Source: Vespa crabro (Eukaryota; Arthropoda; Insecta; Hymenoptera; Vespidae). From it: 64,000 nucleotides of DNA. The notes beneath the pieces are model-generated. The model saw nothing but the letters and a program-made list of their open reading frames with translations, did no database searches and was not told where the DNA came from. The stretch spans positions 1,860,001 through 1,924,000 of the forward strand of contig NC_060966.1 in assembly GCF_910589235.1 (NCBI RefSeq). Reading direction: 5' to 3'. The translations under genes and the position numbers were made by a program. This document shows, piece after piece, positions 42,160 through 53,161 of the stretch (positions within the stretch are counted from its first letter, which is position 1; every line of letters begins with the position of its first letter).

Positions 42160-42411
42160 TATAATTGTTATTATTATTATCGTTACTCTCGTTAATATCG
42201 TTATTATTGTTATTATTGGTAATATTATTACTACAATTATCCTAATTATCTTTATTATCCGTCTTATTAATATTATTACTAACGTTATTATCGTTATTAT
42301 TGTTATTATTTTTATTATTATTATAGTTAATGTCGTTTATATTGTTATTAACTTTATTAAAATATTTACTATTTTCGTTATAGTCGTTATTATTATTAAT
42401 ATTATATTCGC
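42160..42411 (+). repeat. 252-bp satellite segment present only in copy 2
   Basis: Between GTTAGAATCGATAT and ATTATTGTAATTATTATTAT copy 2 has about 252 extra bases (28 units of 9 bp). They include TTACTCTCGTTAATATCG and AAATATTTACTATTTTCG landmarks. Copy 1 joins directly at about 7,158. Confidence 0.72.
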
Positions 42412-43313
42412 TATTATTGTAATTATTATTATCGTTATTATCCTTATTATCTTTATTGTTCTTTCTATTATTATCGTTATTATCTTTATTATTATTTTTA
42501 TTTATATTAATATTCTTGTTATTATGATCATTATCCATATTATGGTTATCATCGTTATTATAAATATTATAATCGTTCTTATCCAAATTATCGTTGTTAC
42601 GTTTTTTATTGTTACTTTTATTATTGTTATTATCGTTATTTTCGTTTTTATTGTTACGTTTATTATAGTTATTATCATTAATATCGTTATTATCGTTATT
42701 GTAATTATTATTATCGTCGTTATTATTATAAATGTTATTACTGCTATTATCGTTATTATCGTTATTATTATTTTTACTATTATCGTTATTATCGTTATTA
42801 TTATTACTACAATTATCTTTATTATCGTAATTATTGTTATTATTAATATTGTCATTATCATAACTATTATTATGCGATATTATCATTATTAATGTTATTA
42901 TTATTACCATTATTATCGTCATTACCGTTATTATTATTATTACTTTTCTTATTATCGTTATTTTTATTATCTATATTATTGTTATCATTGTTATAATGAT
43001 TATTGTAATTGTCGTTTTAAACGTTATTATTGTTAATATTTATACTACTATTACCCAAATTATCGTTATTATCGTTCATATTATTATTGTTACAAACGTT
43101 ATTATCCTTAGTATTGTTGTTATTATTATTACCGTCCTTATCTTTATAATCCTCATTATCGTAATATTAATATTACTATTATCGTTATTAACGTAATTAT
43201 CGTTATTATTGTTAATATTTTTATCGTTATTATCGTTATTATCGTTATTATCGTTTTAATGTTATTATCATTATCGTTAATATCGTTACTATCGTTATTA
43301 ACTTTATTAATAT

Positions 43314-44242
43314 AATTACTATTACCGTTATAGTCGTTATTATAATTATTATTATTTTCGCTATTATGGTTATTATTATTATCCTTATTATCGTTATTAT
43401 CCTAATTATCGTAATTATCGATATTATATATATTATAATCGTTATTATCGATATTATCGTTGTTATTTTTATTTGTGTTATTATTATTCTCTATATTAAC
43501 GTTATTTTCGTTTGTATTTTTATGTTTATTATCCTTATTATCATTAATATCGTTATTATTGTTGTTATAATTTTTACTATCGTTGTTTTCGTTATTATAA
43601 TTGTTATTACTGTTATTATCGGTATTATCGTTATTATTATTTCTACTATTAACGTTATTATCGTTATTAATATTACTACTATTATCGTTATTATCGTTAC
43701 TATTACAATCGTTATTAACGTAATTATCTTTATTATCGTAATTATTATTATCATTATTATCGTCATTATCTTAATTTTTATTATTTTTATTATAGTTATT
43801 ATCGTTATAATTTTTATTTCTCTTATTATTATTATTATCTTTTTTATCGTTATTATCGTTATTATCGTTATTAACGGTATTATCGTTATTATCGTTATTA
43901 TTATTATTATTATTATTATTATAATCGTTATTATTGATATTATTATTACCGTTGTCATCGTTAATATCCTTATTTTCGATATTATAATTATTATTATTAT
44001 CGTTATTATCGTTGTTATCGTTATTATTTTATTATTATCGTTATTATCGATATTTTCGATATTATTTTTGTTATTAGTATAGTTATTATCGTTATTATCG
44101 TATTATTATTATTATTATTATTGCTTTTATCGTTATTATTTTATTATTATTATTATTATTATCGTTATTATCGTTATTATTTTTATTACCCTTTCCGTTA
44201 TTATCGTTACTATTATTATCGTTATTAGCTTTATTATTATCC
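43314..44242 (+). repeat. T-polarity satellite before retroelement copy C
   Basis: Ordinary TTATTATCG-type satellite, diverging from the 8-kb unit after 43,313. It ends in GCTTTATTATTATCC directly at the retroelement 5' end. No gene. Confidence 0.88.
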
Positions 44243-44517
44243 CCTGTGCGTGTGGTGAAGTATAATACTCCCTCAGTACTCTCTGCTTGTCGAAGGAGGC
44301 GACTAAAAGGGACGGTGCCAATTGCTTGTGAATGTTCTTGTATGGCTACTCTATACCTTTGTTCTTGTTTTATATTATTTTCTATTCTTTCTCTCACTCT
44401 CAAGCTTTCTTCCGTTCCTTTCCTTGCCTTTGGGGAGCTTGCCTCACAATATTTATATTTATTATGATGGATAGTAGAGAAAAAGTTTAAAGCGGGCGTT
44501 GGAGGGACACCCCAGCT
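44243..44517 (+). other. Retroelement 5' UTR, copy C
   Basis: Begins CCTGTGCGTGTGGTG and carries AATACTCCCTCAGTAC, GGAGGCGACTAAAAGGG, AATGTTCTTGTATGGCTAC and CTTTCTCTCACTCTC in the same order as copies A and B. The preserved first bases in three copies argue that all were inserted with complete 5' ends. Ends at the gag ATG at 44,518. Confidence 0.75.
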
Positions 44518-44955
44518 ATGGCGGTGCCAGGTGGTGTTAGGGCAGGCCATCCGCCGTTGTCATCAAACAACTGCCAGGAACTTGGGGTAGGCAATCTGAC
44601 CCCAGCTCTGAATATTGCATCGGGAAGAGCACCACAGTTTGGCGACCTGGCCATAGCGCCAGGAAGAGTAAGATATGAGGAAAACCACATGAAGGAGTGG
44701 CAGTTGATTGCCATGGCCGTTGATATTACGCGGTTCTCCGTCCTGACGTCACCTATCCAGCCTGCGAATGGGACACCACAAGATGGAGAGAGTGAGAAAC
44801 TCGCACAAGAAAAATTCCTCCTTGCCAAAATGAATTTGGCTATTGCAAGACAGCCAAATGTCAACGACCTCCGGCCGTACACTAGGCGAATACTGATGCG
44901 TGCCACCGAAGCCAGGATGCAGTACGGCATAGAAGTATGTGCGGAGGCCCTGTGA
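44518..44955 (+). pseudogene. gag N-terminus fused in frame to ORF2 tail, copy C
   Basis: A 145-codon frame from ATG 44,518 to TGA 44,955. Residues 1-117 match the N-terminus of the gag in copies A and B (GGVRAGHPPLSS, CQELGVGNL, DITRFSVLTSP, ARQPNVND). Residues 118-145 (LRPYTRRILMRATEARMQYG then IEVCAEAL) are not gag. They resemble the RT-tail segment that in this clade reads LLYGxxVWAxAL before KYRKRIAAVQ. The frame is therefore the product of an internal deletion of roughly 3 kb. An additional one-base shift after CAEAL moves the continuation to the frame starting at 44,959. Not a functional protein as far as can be judged. Confidence 0.82.
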
Positions 44956-45208
44956 TAAGAGAATTGTCGCAAGCACATAGCCGCGGTACAGAGTAGGGGC
45001 GCTCTCCAAATCGCTTGCTCCTACCGCACGGTCTCTGAGCCCGCGTTGCTAGTGGTCGCGGGAGTAAAGCCGATCGTTCTACTAGCCCAGGAGAGACAAT
45101 TCGTCCACCAGAAAAGGTCCGCTTTGGGTAAGGAGGAGGCATCATGGCTCGCCAGGTATACCAGCATCGAGACCTGGCAAAGCAGATGGGAACGGGAGCC
45201 TAGGGGCT
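44869..45208 (+). pseudogene. ORF2 C-terminal segment, copy C
   Basis: After the deletion junction near 44,868 the ORF2 tail continues. From 44,959 it reads ENCRKHIAAVQSRGALQI, ACSYRTVSEPALLVVAGVKP, LLAQERQFV and SIETWQSRWERE. It then stops matching at about 45,208, where satellite follows without a stop codon. The segment aligns with fragment D (KYRKRIAAV...TWQSRWKQ) and E. The DDAHHTFF finger region and the 3' UTR are missing. Confidence 0.85.
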
Positions 45209-45720
45209 TATATAATATTATAATTATTATTATCGTTATTACTGTTTTTATCGTTATTATTGTTATTATTATTAACATTAACATAGTTATAATCCTTATT
45301 TTTGTTATTATTATATATATTATTATCGTTATTATCGTTGGTATCGTTATTATTGTTATTATTATTATAATTATTTTCGTTACTATCGTTATTATTGTTC
45401 TTATTACTATAGTTATTATGGTTAATATTATTATTATTATTATCGTTATGATAATTAATATCGTTATTATCGTTAATATCGTTATTGTCTTCATTATTAT
45501 GATTTTTATTATCGTTATTATCGTTATTATCGTTACTATTAATACTATTGTCGCTCTTGTAATTATTATTAATATTATTATTATTATTATGGAAATTAAA
45601 GTTATTATCGTTATTATTGTTATCGTTATTAACAGTATTGTCGTTATTATTGTTATTATTACTAAAATTATTAAGGTTATTATCGTTATTATCGATATTA
45701 TCGTTATTATTAGTGTTAAG

Positions 45721-45753
<33 letters not shown>

Positions 45754-48700
45754 GTTATTATCGTTATTGTCATTATTATTTTTATTATTGCCGTTACTAT
45801 CTTTATTATTGTTATTTCTATTATCGTTGTCATCATTATATCCTTATTTTCGTTATTATTATTATTATTGTATTTAACGTTATTATCGTCATTATTGTTC
45901 TCATTATTATTGTTATTATCGTTATTATTGTTATTATAATTATTATTATTATTGTATTTATCATTATTATCGTTTTTGTCATTGTTGTAATTATTATTGT
46001 CATTATTATTATTATTATCACCATTGCCATTATTATTCATATTATCATTATCGTTATTATCATTATTATCGTTATTATCGTTATTATTGTTAATATTGTT
46101 ATTATTATAATTGTTATTATTAATATTGTTCTTATTATAATTGTTATTATCGTTATTATTGTATTTATTATTATTATTATTATTATCATTATTATTATCG
46201 TTATTACCGTAATTATCGTTATTATTATTATTACTATTGTCGTTATTTTCTTGATTACTATAATCGTTATTATCTATATAATCATTATTATTTATATTTT
46301 TACTTTTATCGTTATTATCGTTAATATTGCTAATATTATTATCGAAATTATCGTTATTATCGTTATACTTGTAACCGTTAATATAGTTATCATTGTTATT
46401 ATTGTTATTACTAACTACTATTATTAACGTTGTTATTGTTATTATTATTATTATGGTTATTGTCGTTATTATTGTTTTAGTATTTCTATTATTGTCATTA
46501 TTATCTTTATTATCTTTATCCTCTATATTACCGATATTATCGTAAATAATATTATTTTTCTTGTCGTTATTATCGTTATTATTGTTATTATTGTTATTAT
46601 TAATATCGCTATAATCGATTTTATTGTTATTATTATATTCGCTATTATCGTTATTATCGTTATTTTTGTTTTTTTAATTACCGTTATTATCGTTAATATC
46701 GCTGTTAACTTTATTCTTATTATTATTCTTATCGTTATTTTTTTTATTATTATTATTACTATTATAGTTACCATCGTTATTATTATAATCGTTATTATCG
46801 TTATTATCGTTATTATTTTTATTATTATTTTCAATATTAAAGTTAATATTGTTATTAAAATTATCGATATTATAGTTACTATCATTAATATCGTTATAGT
46901 CCTTATTATTGTTTTTATTATTATTATTATCGATATTATCGTTAACATTGTTATTTTTATTATCGACAATATCATTATTATCTTTTTTATTAGTATCACT
47001 AATACCGATATTATCGTTAGTAACGTTATTTTTCTTTTTATTACTACAATTATTATCGTTGATATCGTTATTATCGTTAGTACTGTTAATTTTGTTTTTA
47101 TTATTAATATGATTATCGTTATTATCGTTATTATTCTAAATATCGTTATTAATACTATTTTTATTATCGTCATTATCGTTATTATTGTTATTATTACTAT
47201 TGTTACTGTCATAATTATTATTATATGTTATTATCGTTATTATCGTTATTATCGTTATTTTCGTTCTTATTGTTATAATTTATATCGTTCTTATCGTTAT
47301 TATTATTTTCGATATTATCGTTAACATCGTTATTATTATTATTATAATTGTCGTTATTTACGTAATTATCTTTATTTTCGTTATGATTGTAAATATTCGT
47401 ATTATTATTATATATATTATAGTAATTATTCTTATGATTATTATTGTAATTATTACTATTATTATTATCGTTATTATAGTTAATAGCGTTTTTTTGTTTT
47501 TATCCTTATTATCGTTATTATTATTATTTCTATTGTCGTCATTATCATTATTTTTGCTATTATCGTTAATATTGTAATTATTTTCGTTATTGTTTATAAT
47601 AACTTTATTAACCTTATTAAGATTACTATTAATACCGTTATTATCGTTATTATTGTTATTCTCATTACCGTTTTTATCGTTACTATCGTTAGTATTGCTA
47701 TTATTAATACCGTTATTATTGGTATTATTGTTATTATTGTTATTATCGATATTATTTTTATAATTATTACATTCGCATTTATCGTTGTTATTGCTTTTAT
47801 TGTTAATATTACGATTGACATTAACGTTTTTATCGTTATTATTGGTATTATTATTACTAGTCATATCGTTATTACCGTTATTATTGTTATAGTTATTATC
47901 GTTATTATTATTATTATTATTATCGTTATTATCGTTATTAATATTATTATTATCGGCCTTATCCTTTTTATTACTATCGTTATTATCGTTATTTACTTTA
48001 TTATTGTTACTATTGTTATTACTATTATTATAATTATTATCATTATTACCTTTATTATCGTTATTATCATTATTATTGTTAATATTATTATTATTATGAT
48101 CATAGATATTATCGTTAATACTGTTAATATTATTGTCTATATTATCATTATAGTTTTCATTATTATTATCCTTATTATCGATATTACCCTTATCATTGTT
48201 ATTATTGTTATTATTTCTTTTATTATTAACTATATTTCCGTTATTATCGTTACTGTTATTATTATTATTATTATTGTTCCTGTTATCTACATTATCGTTA
48301 TTATTATTACTATTATTTTCGTTATTATCGTTATTATTCTTATTATTACTTACATTATCGTTATTATTAATATCTTTATTACTGATAGTTTCATTATAAT
48401 CGTTAGTATCGTTCTTAACGTTATAATTCTTATTATTATTATTATTATTTTGATAGATAATACCGTTCATACAGTTATTATTATTATCGATAGTTTTATA
48501 TTGTCGTTATTATTATTATCGTTATTATCGATATTAGCCATATAATTGTTTTATTTCTATTATAATTATTATTAGTTTCGTTATTATCCGTATTTTTATT
48601 ATTATTATAATTATTATTGTCGTTTTTATCTACATTATCGTTAATATTATTATTCCTATTATCGTTATTATGTTTGTTATGGTTATTATCGTTTTTATTA

Positions 48701-48777
48701 TTATCAGTATTATCATTATTATCGTTACTATTGTTATTATTAACGTTGTTATCGTTATTATCCCTATTATTATTATT
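45209..48777 (+). repeat. T-polarity satellite between copy C and K2
   Basis: 3.6 kb of TTATTATCG-type satellite, starting TTATATAATATTATAATTAT after the retroelement break. It includes the usual variants, with no retroelement debris and no gene. Its length and position mirror the A-type stretches between copies A or B and their K junctions. Confidence 0.88.
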
Positions 48778-48858
48778 ATTTGTCTTTATTATTTATTTAT
48801 CTTTAGTATATCGTTATATTAATAACAATAATAACCAAAGTAACGATATTAACGATAA
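48778..48858. other. K2: T-to-A polarity switch
   Basis: TTTGTCTTTATTATTTATTT, ATCTTTAGTATATCG, TTATATTAATAACAATAAT and AACCAAAGTAACGATATT, the same sequence as K1 with a few substitutions. T-polarity lies to the left, A-polarity to the right. That K1 and K2 are in the same orientation shows the whole T-K-A unit was copied directly. Confidence 0.86.
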
Positions 48859-50866
48859 TAATAATAACGATAATAACGATTATAATAATAACGGTAACAA
48901 CGATAATTACGGTAATAACGATAAGTAATAATAACAATATTAGTAATAATAAAGTCAATGACGATAATAATTGTAGCAATAATAGCAATAATAACTACAA
49001 TTACGATAATGACGATATTAACGATAAAATAATATCGATAATAACGATATTATCGATATTAATATTAACAATGTTAAAGATGAATTCGAAAATATTAATA
49101 ATAATAATAACAATAATAACGATGATAACGATATAAACGATTATAAAAATAACGACAAGAACGATAATAATAATAATAATAATAAAAATATTAACGATAT
49201 TAACGATAATAACGATAATAATGATAATACGGATAATAATAATAATAATAATAACAATGATAACGATAATAACAAAAATTAGAATAACTATAATAAAGAT
49301 AATAACGATAACAACGATAATAATAATAACAATAATACGAAAATAATGATAATAAGGATAACAATAAAAATAATACTAAAAATAACAACGTTATTAACAA
49401 TAATATTAGTAATAATAATGACAATAATAATGCTAATAACGATTATATTGATAATAACTAGAATAATAATAATATTGACAAAAATAATATCGATAAAAAC
49501 GATAAAAACGATAATAATATTATTAATAATATCTATCAAAACAGTAATAACGAAAGTAAGATTATTAGCGAAAATAATATTAACAATAATAACGATCATA
49601 TCGATAATAATAATAACAAATATTATCAATAATATCGACAGAAATAATAAAAATAATTACATTAATAACTATAATAACGATAGTAACGTTAGAAACTATA
49701 ATAATAATAACAACTATAAAGATAATAACGATATTGACGTTAATAGGATAATTATAAATAACAACAATAACGATAATACGATAATAATGGTAATAATAAT
49801 GGTAAGAGCGATAATAGCTATAATAATAATAAGAGTAATAACGATAATAACGACAATAGAAATAACAATATAAACGATAATAACTATTATAACGACAATA
49901 ATCATAACCGTATTAACGACAACAACGATATTAATGATAATAAAGACAATATAATTTATAATAAAGGTAATAATGATAATAATAAATAAAATAATAACGT
50001 TAATAACGTTAATATCAATAATAACGATGATCTTGATAATAACTATATAATTAATAATGATAATATCGACAAAAATAATAATAATAATAAAAACGATAAT
50101 ACCGATAACTACAATAATAACGAGAATGATAAAAATAATAAAGATAATAACGATATTAACGATAATAATGATAATATAGAAAATAATAATAATAATATCA
50201 ATAAAAACGCTAATGACGATAATATCGATAATAATAATAATGAATATAACTCTAATAGCAATAAAAATCATAACGATAATAACGATAATAACAATATAAA
50301 TTGTAGTAAAATTAACAATAATAACGATAATAATGAAAATAACTATATTAACGATAAAAATGATAGTTAAGATAAAAATAATTATGATTATAACGATAAC
50401 AATAATAAAAATAATATCGATAGTAAAAATAATAAACGATAATGATGATAATAATAAAAATAATAATAATTATAATAATAAGAATAATGATAATAAAGAT
50501 AAAAACGACAATAATAATAACAATAATGACGATAACAATGATAAAAGTAATAATAATAATAACAATAGTAACGATATTCATAATAACGATAATAAAGATT
50601 CAACAATAAAAATTATTGTAATAATGTCGTTAATAATATTAACAATAATAACGATAATAACGATAATAAAAATAATGATAAAATCGATAATAATAATAAC
50701 AATTATCAGGATAATAACTATAATAACGACACTATAGAAATAATAATAGTAACAATAAAACTATAATAATGTTTATTACGATAATAATTATAAAAAAGTA
50801 ACAATAATACCGGTTATAACGATAATAATAATAACAATAATATCGATAATGAATACGATAGTAACA

Positions 50867-50870
<4 letters not shown>

Positions 50871-50932
<62 letters not shown>
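50871..50932 (+). repeat. Pure (AAT)n microsatellite
   Basis: About 20 uninterrupted TAA/AAT units in the position homologous to 21,173-21,239. Small length differences are expected of such a tract. Confidence 0.9.
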
Positions 50933-50934
<2 letters not shown>

Positions 50935-50949
50935 GATAATAATGATAAT

Positions 50950-51093
50950 AAATTCTAAATCGATAATAATAATAATATTAATAATAGTAATAATAATGAT
51001 AATAACGATAGTAATAATAATAAATTTTAAATCGATAATAATAATAATAATAATAATTACAATAATTGTAATATTAACATTAATGACGATAAT
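50950..51093 (+). repeat. 72-bp spaced repeat
   Basis: AAATTCTAAATCGATAATAA at 50,950 and AAATTTTAAATCGATAATAA at 51,022 start two related units of 72 bp (8 x 9). It is absent at the homologous place near 21,240. Confidence 0.65.
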
Positions 51094-52609
51094 ACCGATA
51101 ATAATAACAAAAATAATAAAGTTATTAAAAAAAATGACAATACTAAAGATAATAATAATAATAATAACAATAATAACGATAATAACGTTAATAATAATAA
51201 TGACGATAGGAATAATATTATTATAAATTATAACAATATTAACAATAAAATAGATATTAACGATAATAATAATAACAATAAATACATAAATAATGACACT
51301 AATAGAAATAATAATAAAGATTATTACAATAATAACAATTTTAAAGGTAATAACGATGATAAAGATAATAACGATAATAACGAAAATAATAACGATAATA
51401 ACTATAATAACGTTAATAACGATAGTAATAATAAAATTAGTAACGATAATTACGATAATAACGATTAAAACATTAATAATAAAAACGATGATAACGATTA
51501 TAATATTGTCTATAAAAACGACAATAATAACAACGACAATATATTTAATAACGGTTATAACGATAATTATAAAAATAGTATTAAAGGTAAAAAAATAATA
51601 ACGATAATAATTATAATAAGAATAATAATAATATCAAAAATAACAATAAAATTAATAACGTTAATTACGAATATAACGATTATAACAATATTAATATTTA
51701 CAATCATAACGAAAATTATAATAATAAGGACAATAACGATAATTACGATATTAGCGATAAAATAGATAATAATAATAACAATTCTAACGATAACAACGAT
51801 AAAAATCAATAATAATAATAAAGATAATAACGATAATAATAATAATAACGATAATGTCGATGATAATAAAAATAGTAATAATAATACCATTAATAACGAT
51901 AATAACGATATAGCGATAATGGTAACGATAGTAACTATAATGACGATACAAGGATAATAATGATAGAATTAATAACGATAATTACGATAATAAGGATCAT
52001 AACAATAATAATAATAATCATAATAATGATAATTATAATAGAAATAATAACTATAATAACCATATTTACTAAAATAATAATAAAAATAATAACGACAATA
52101 ACGTTAATAGAGTTAGTAATAATAACAACAATAGCGATAATAACGATAATTATAACTATAATAATAATAATAATAATAAAAATATTAACAATATTGAAAG
52201 TAAAAACAATAATAACGATAACAATGATAATAACAAAAATAATAACAATAATATACATAATACTAATAAGGTTAATAACGATAATAATAAAAATAACGAT
52301 AAAATATTAATAATAACATTTATAACGAAAATAACGATAATAATAAAAAGAAAAATAATAACGAAAATAACGTTAATAAAGTTAGTAATAATAACAACAA
52401 TAGCGATAATAACGATAATAATGATATTAACTATAATAGCGATAGTAGTAAAAGTAATAATCATAATAGTAACAGTATTAAAGTTATTAACGCATGTAAA
52501 AGTAATAATGACATTATAATGATGATAGTGATAATAAAAATAAAGTTAATAACGAAATTAATGATAATAATAAGAACGATAATAACTATAATAACGATAA
52601 TTTACTATA

Positions 52610-52644
<35 letters not shown>

Positions 52645-52849
52645 TCGATAATAACAATAATAACGATAATAACGATAATATCGGTAATAATTATATCGAT
52701 AATAACGATAATAATTATAATAATAATAACGATAATTATGATATAATAATAATAACAATAATAACGATAATAAGGATAGTAACAACAGTAACAATAATAA
52801 CTCTAATAACGATAATAACGACAATAACGATTATGACGGTTATTACAAT

Positions 52850-53158
52850 AATATTATTGGTATTAGTAGCAATAATAACAATAATAACGATAATGAAGAT
52901 AATAAGGGCCACGATATAACGATAATAATTATATTAAATAATAACGATAACAAAGATAATAACGATAATAAAGACAAAAACGAATTTAACGGTTATTACG
53001 ATAATAATATTCGTATTAGTAGCAATAATAACAATAATAACGATAATGAAGATAATAACGGTCACGATATAACGATAATAATAATATAAAATAATAACGA
53101 TAATAACGATAATAACGATAATAAAGACAAAATCGAATTTAACGGTAAAAGCGATAAT
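52850..53158 (+). repeat. Tandem duplication of 153 bp next to copy B
   Basis: ATTAGTAGCAATAATAAC at 52,862 and 53,015, AACGATAATGAAGATAATAA, CACGATATAACGATAATAA and GACAAAAACGAATTTAACGG (with one change at about 53,126) recur in order. Spacing is 153 bp (17 x 9). The unit includes ACGAATTTAACGGT, the sequence that directly flanks the broken RT in copies A and B. The retroelement edge was therefore copied along with satellite. Confidence 0.8.
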
Positions 53159-53161
53159 AAT

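Larger units (their letters stand above)
35307..43313 (+). repeat. T-polarity satellite, copy 2 of the 8-kb direct repeat
   Basis: Near-identical to 1-8,054. Differences found: +3 at the (TTA)n near 35,950; +51 at 36,841-36,891; -360 near 37,947; +6 near 39,090 (an extra TTAATA-type step); +1 in ATATTTTGG near 39,630; +252 at about 42,160-42,411. All but the single base are multiples of three. Point differences are sparse. No retroelement or gene. Confidence 0.93.
44243..45208 (+). mobile_element. R1-clade-like retrotransposon, copy C (internally deleted)
   Basis: The only plus-strand copy and the only one in a T arm. Order: 5' UTR, gag N-terminus, internal deletion, ORF2 tail, then satellite. 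Missing are the gag zinc knuckles, the endonuclease, most of the RT and everything after TWQSRWERE. Its sense strand, like that of every other copy, is the T-rich satellite strand. Sequence divergence from A and B (many differences in gag, for example QFGDLAIAPGRV against QLGVLPCGLSMPTGRL) shows that it is not a recent duplicate of them. Confidence 0.9.
48859..53161 (-). repeat. A-polarity satellite arm between K2 and retroelement copy B
   Basis: Homologue of 19,941-22,506 but 1.7 kb longer. It shares GAATTCG-type and TCAATGACGATAATAATT landmarks, the (AAT)n tract at 50,871 and TATTGTCTATAAAAACGAC at about 51,505. Extra material includes the 72-bp-spaced AAATTYTAAATCGATAATAA pair (50,950 and 51,022) and a 153-bp tandem duplication abutting the retroelement. 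No gene. Confidence 0.88.

Noticed and set aside
44243..44517. The GGAGGCGACTAAAA stretch as rRNA or tRNA sequence
   Set aside because: It recurs only at the 5' ends of the three retroelement copies and shows no cloverleaf or rRNA context. It is best read as retroelement 5' UTR.
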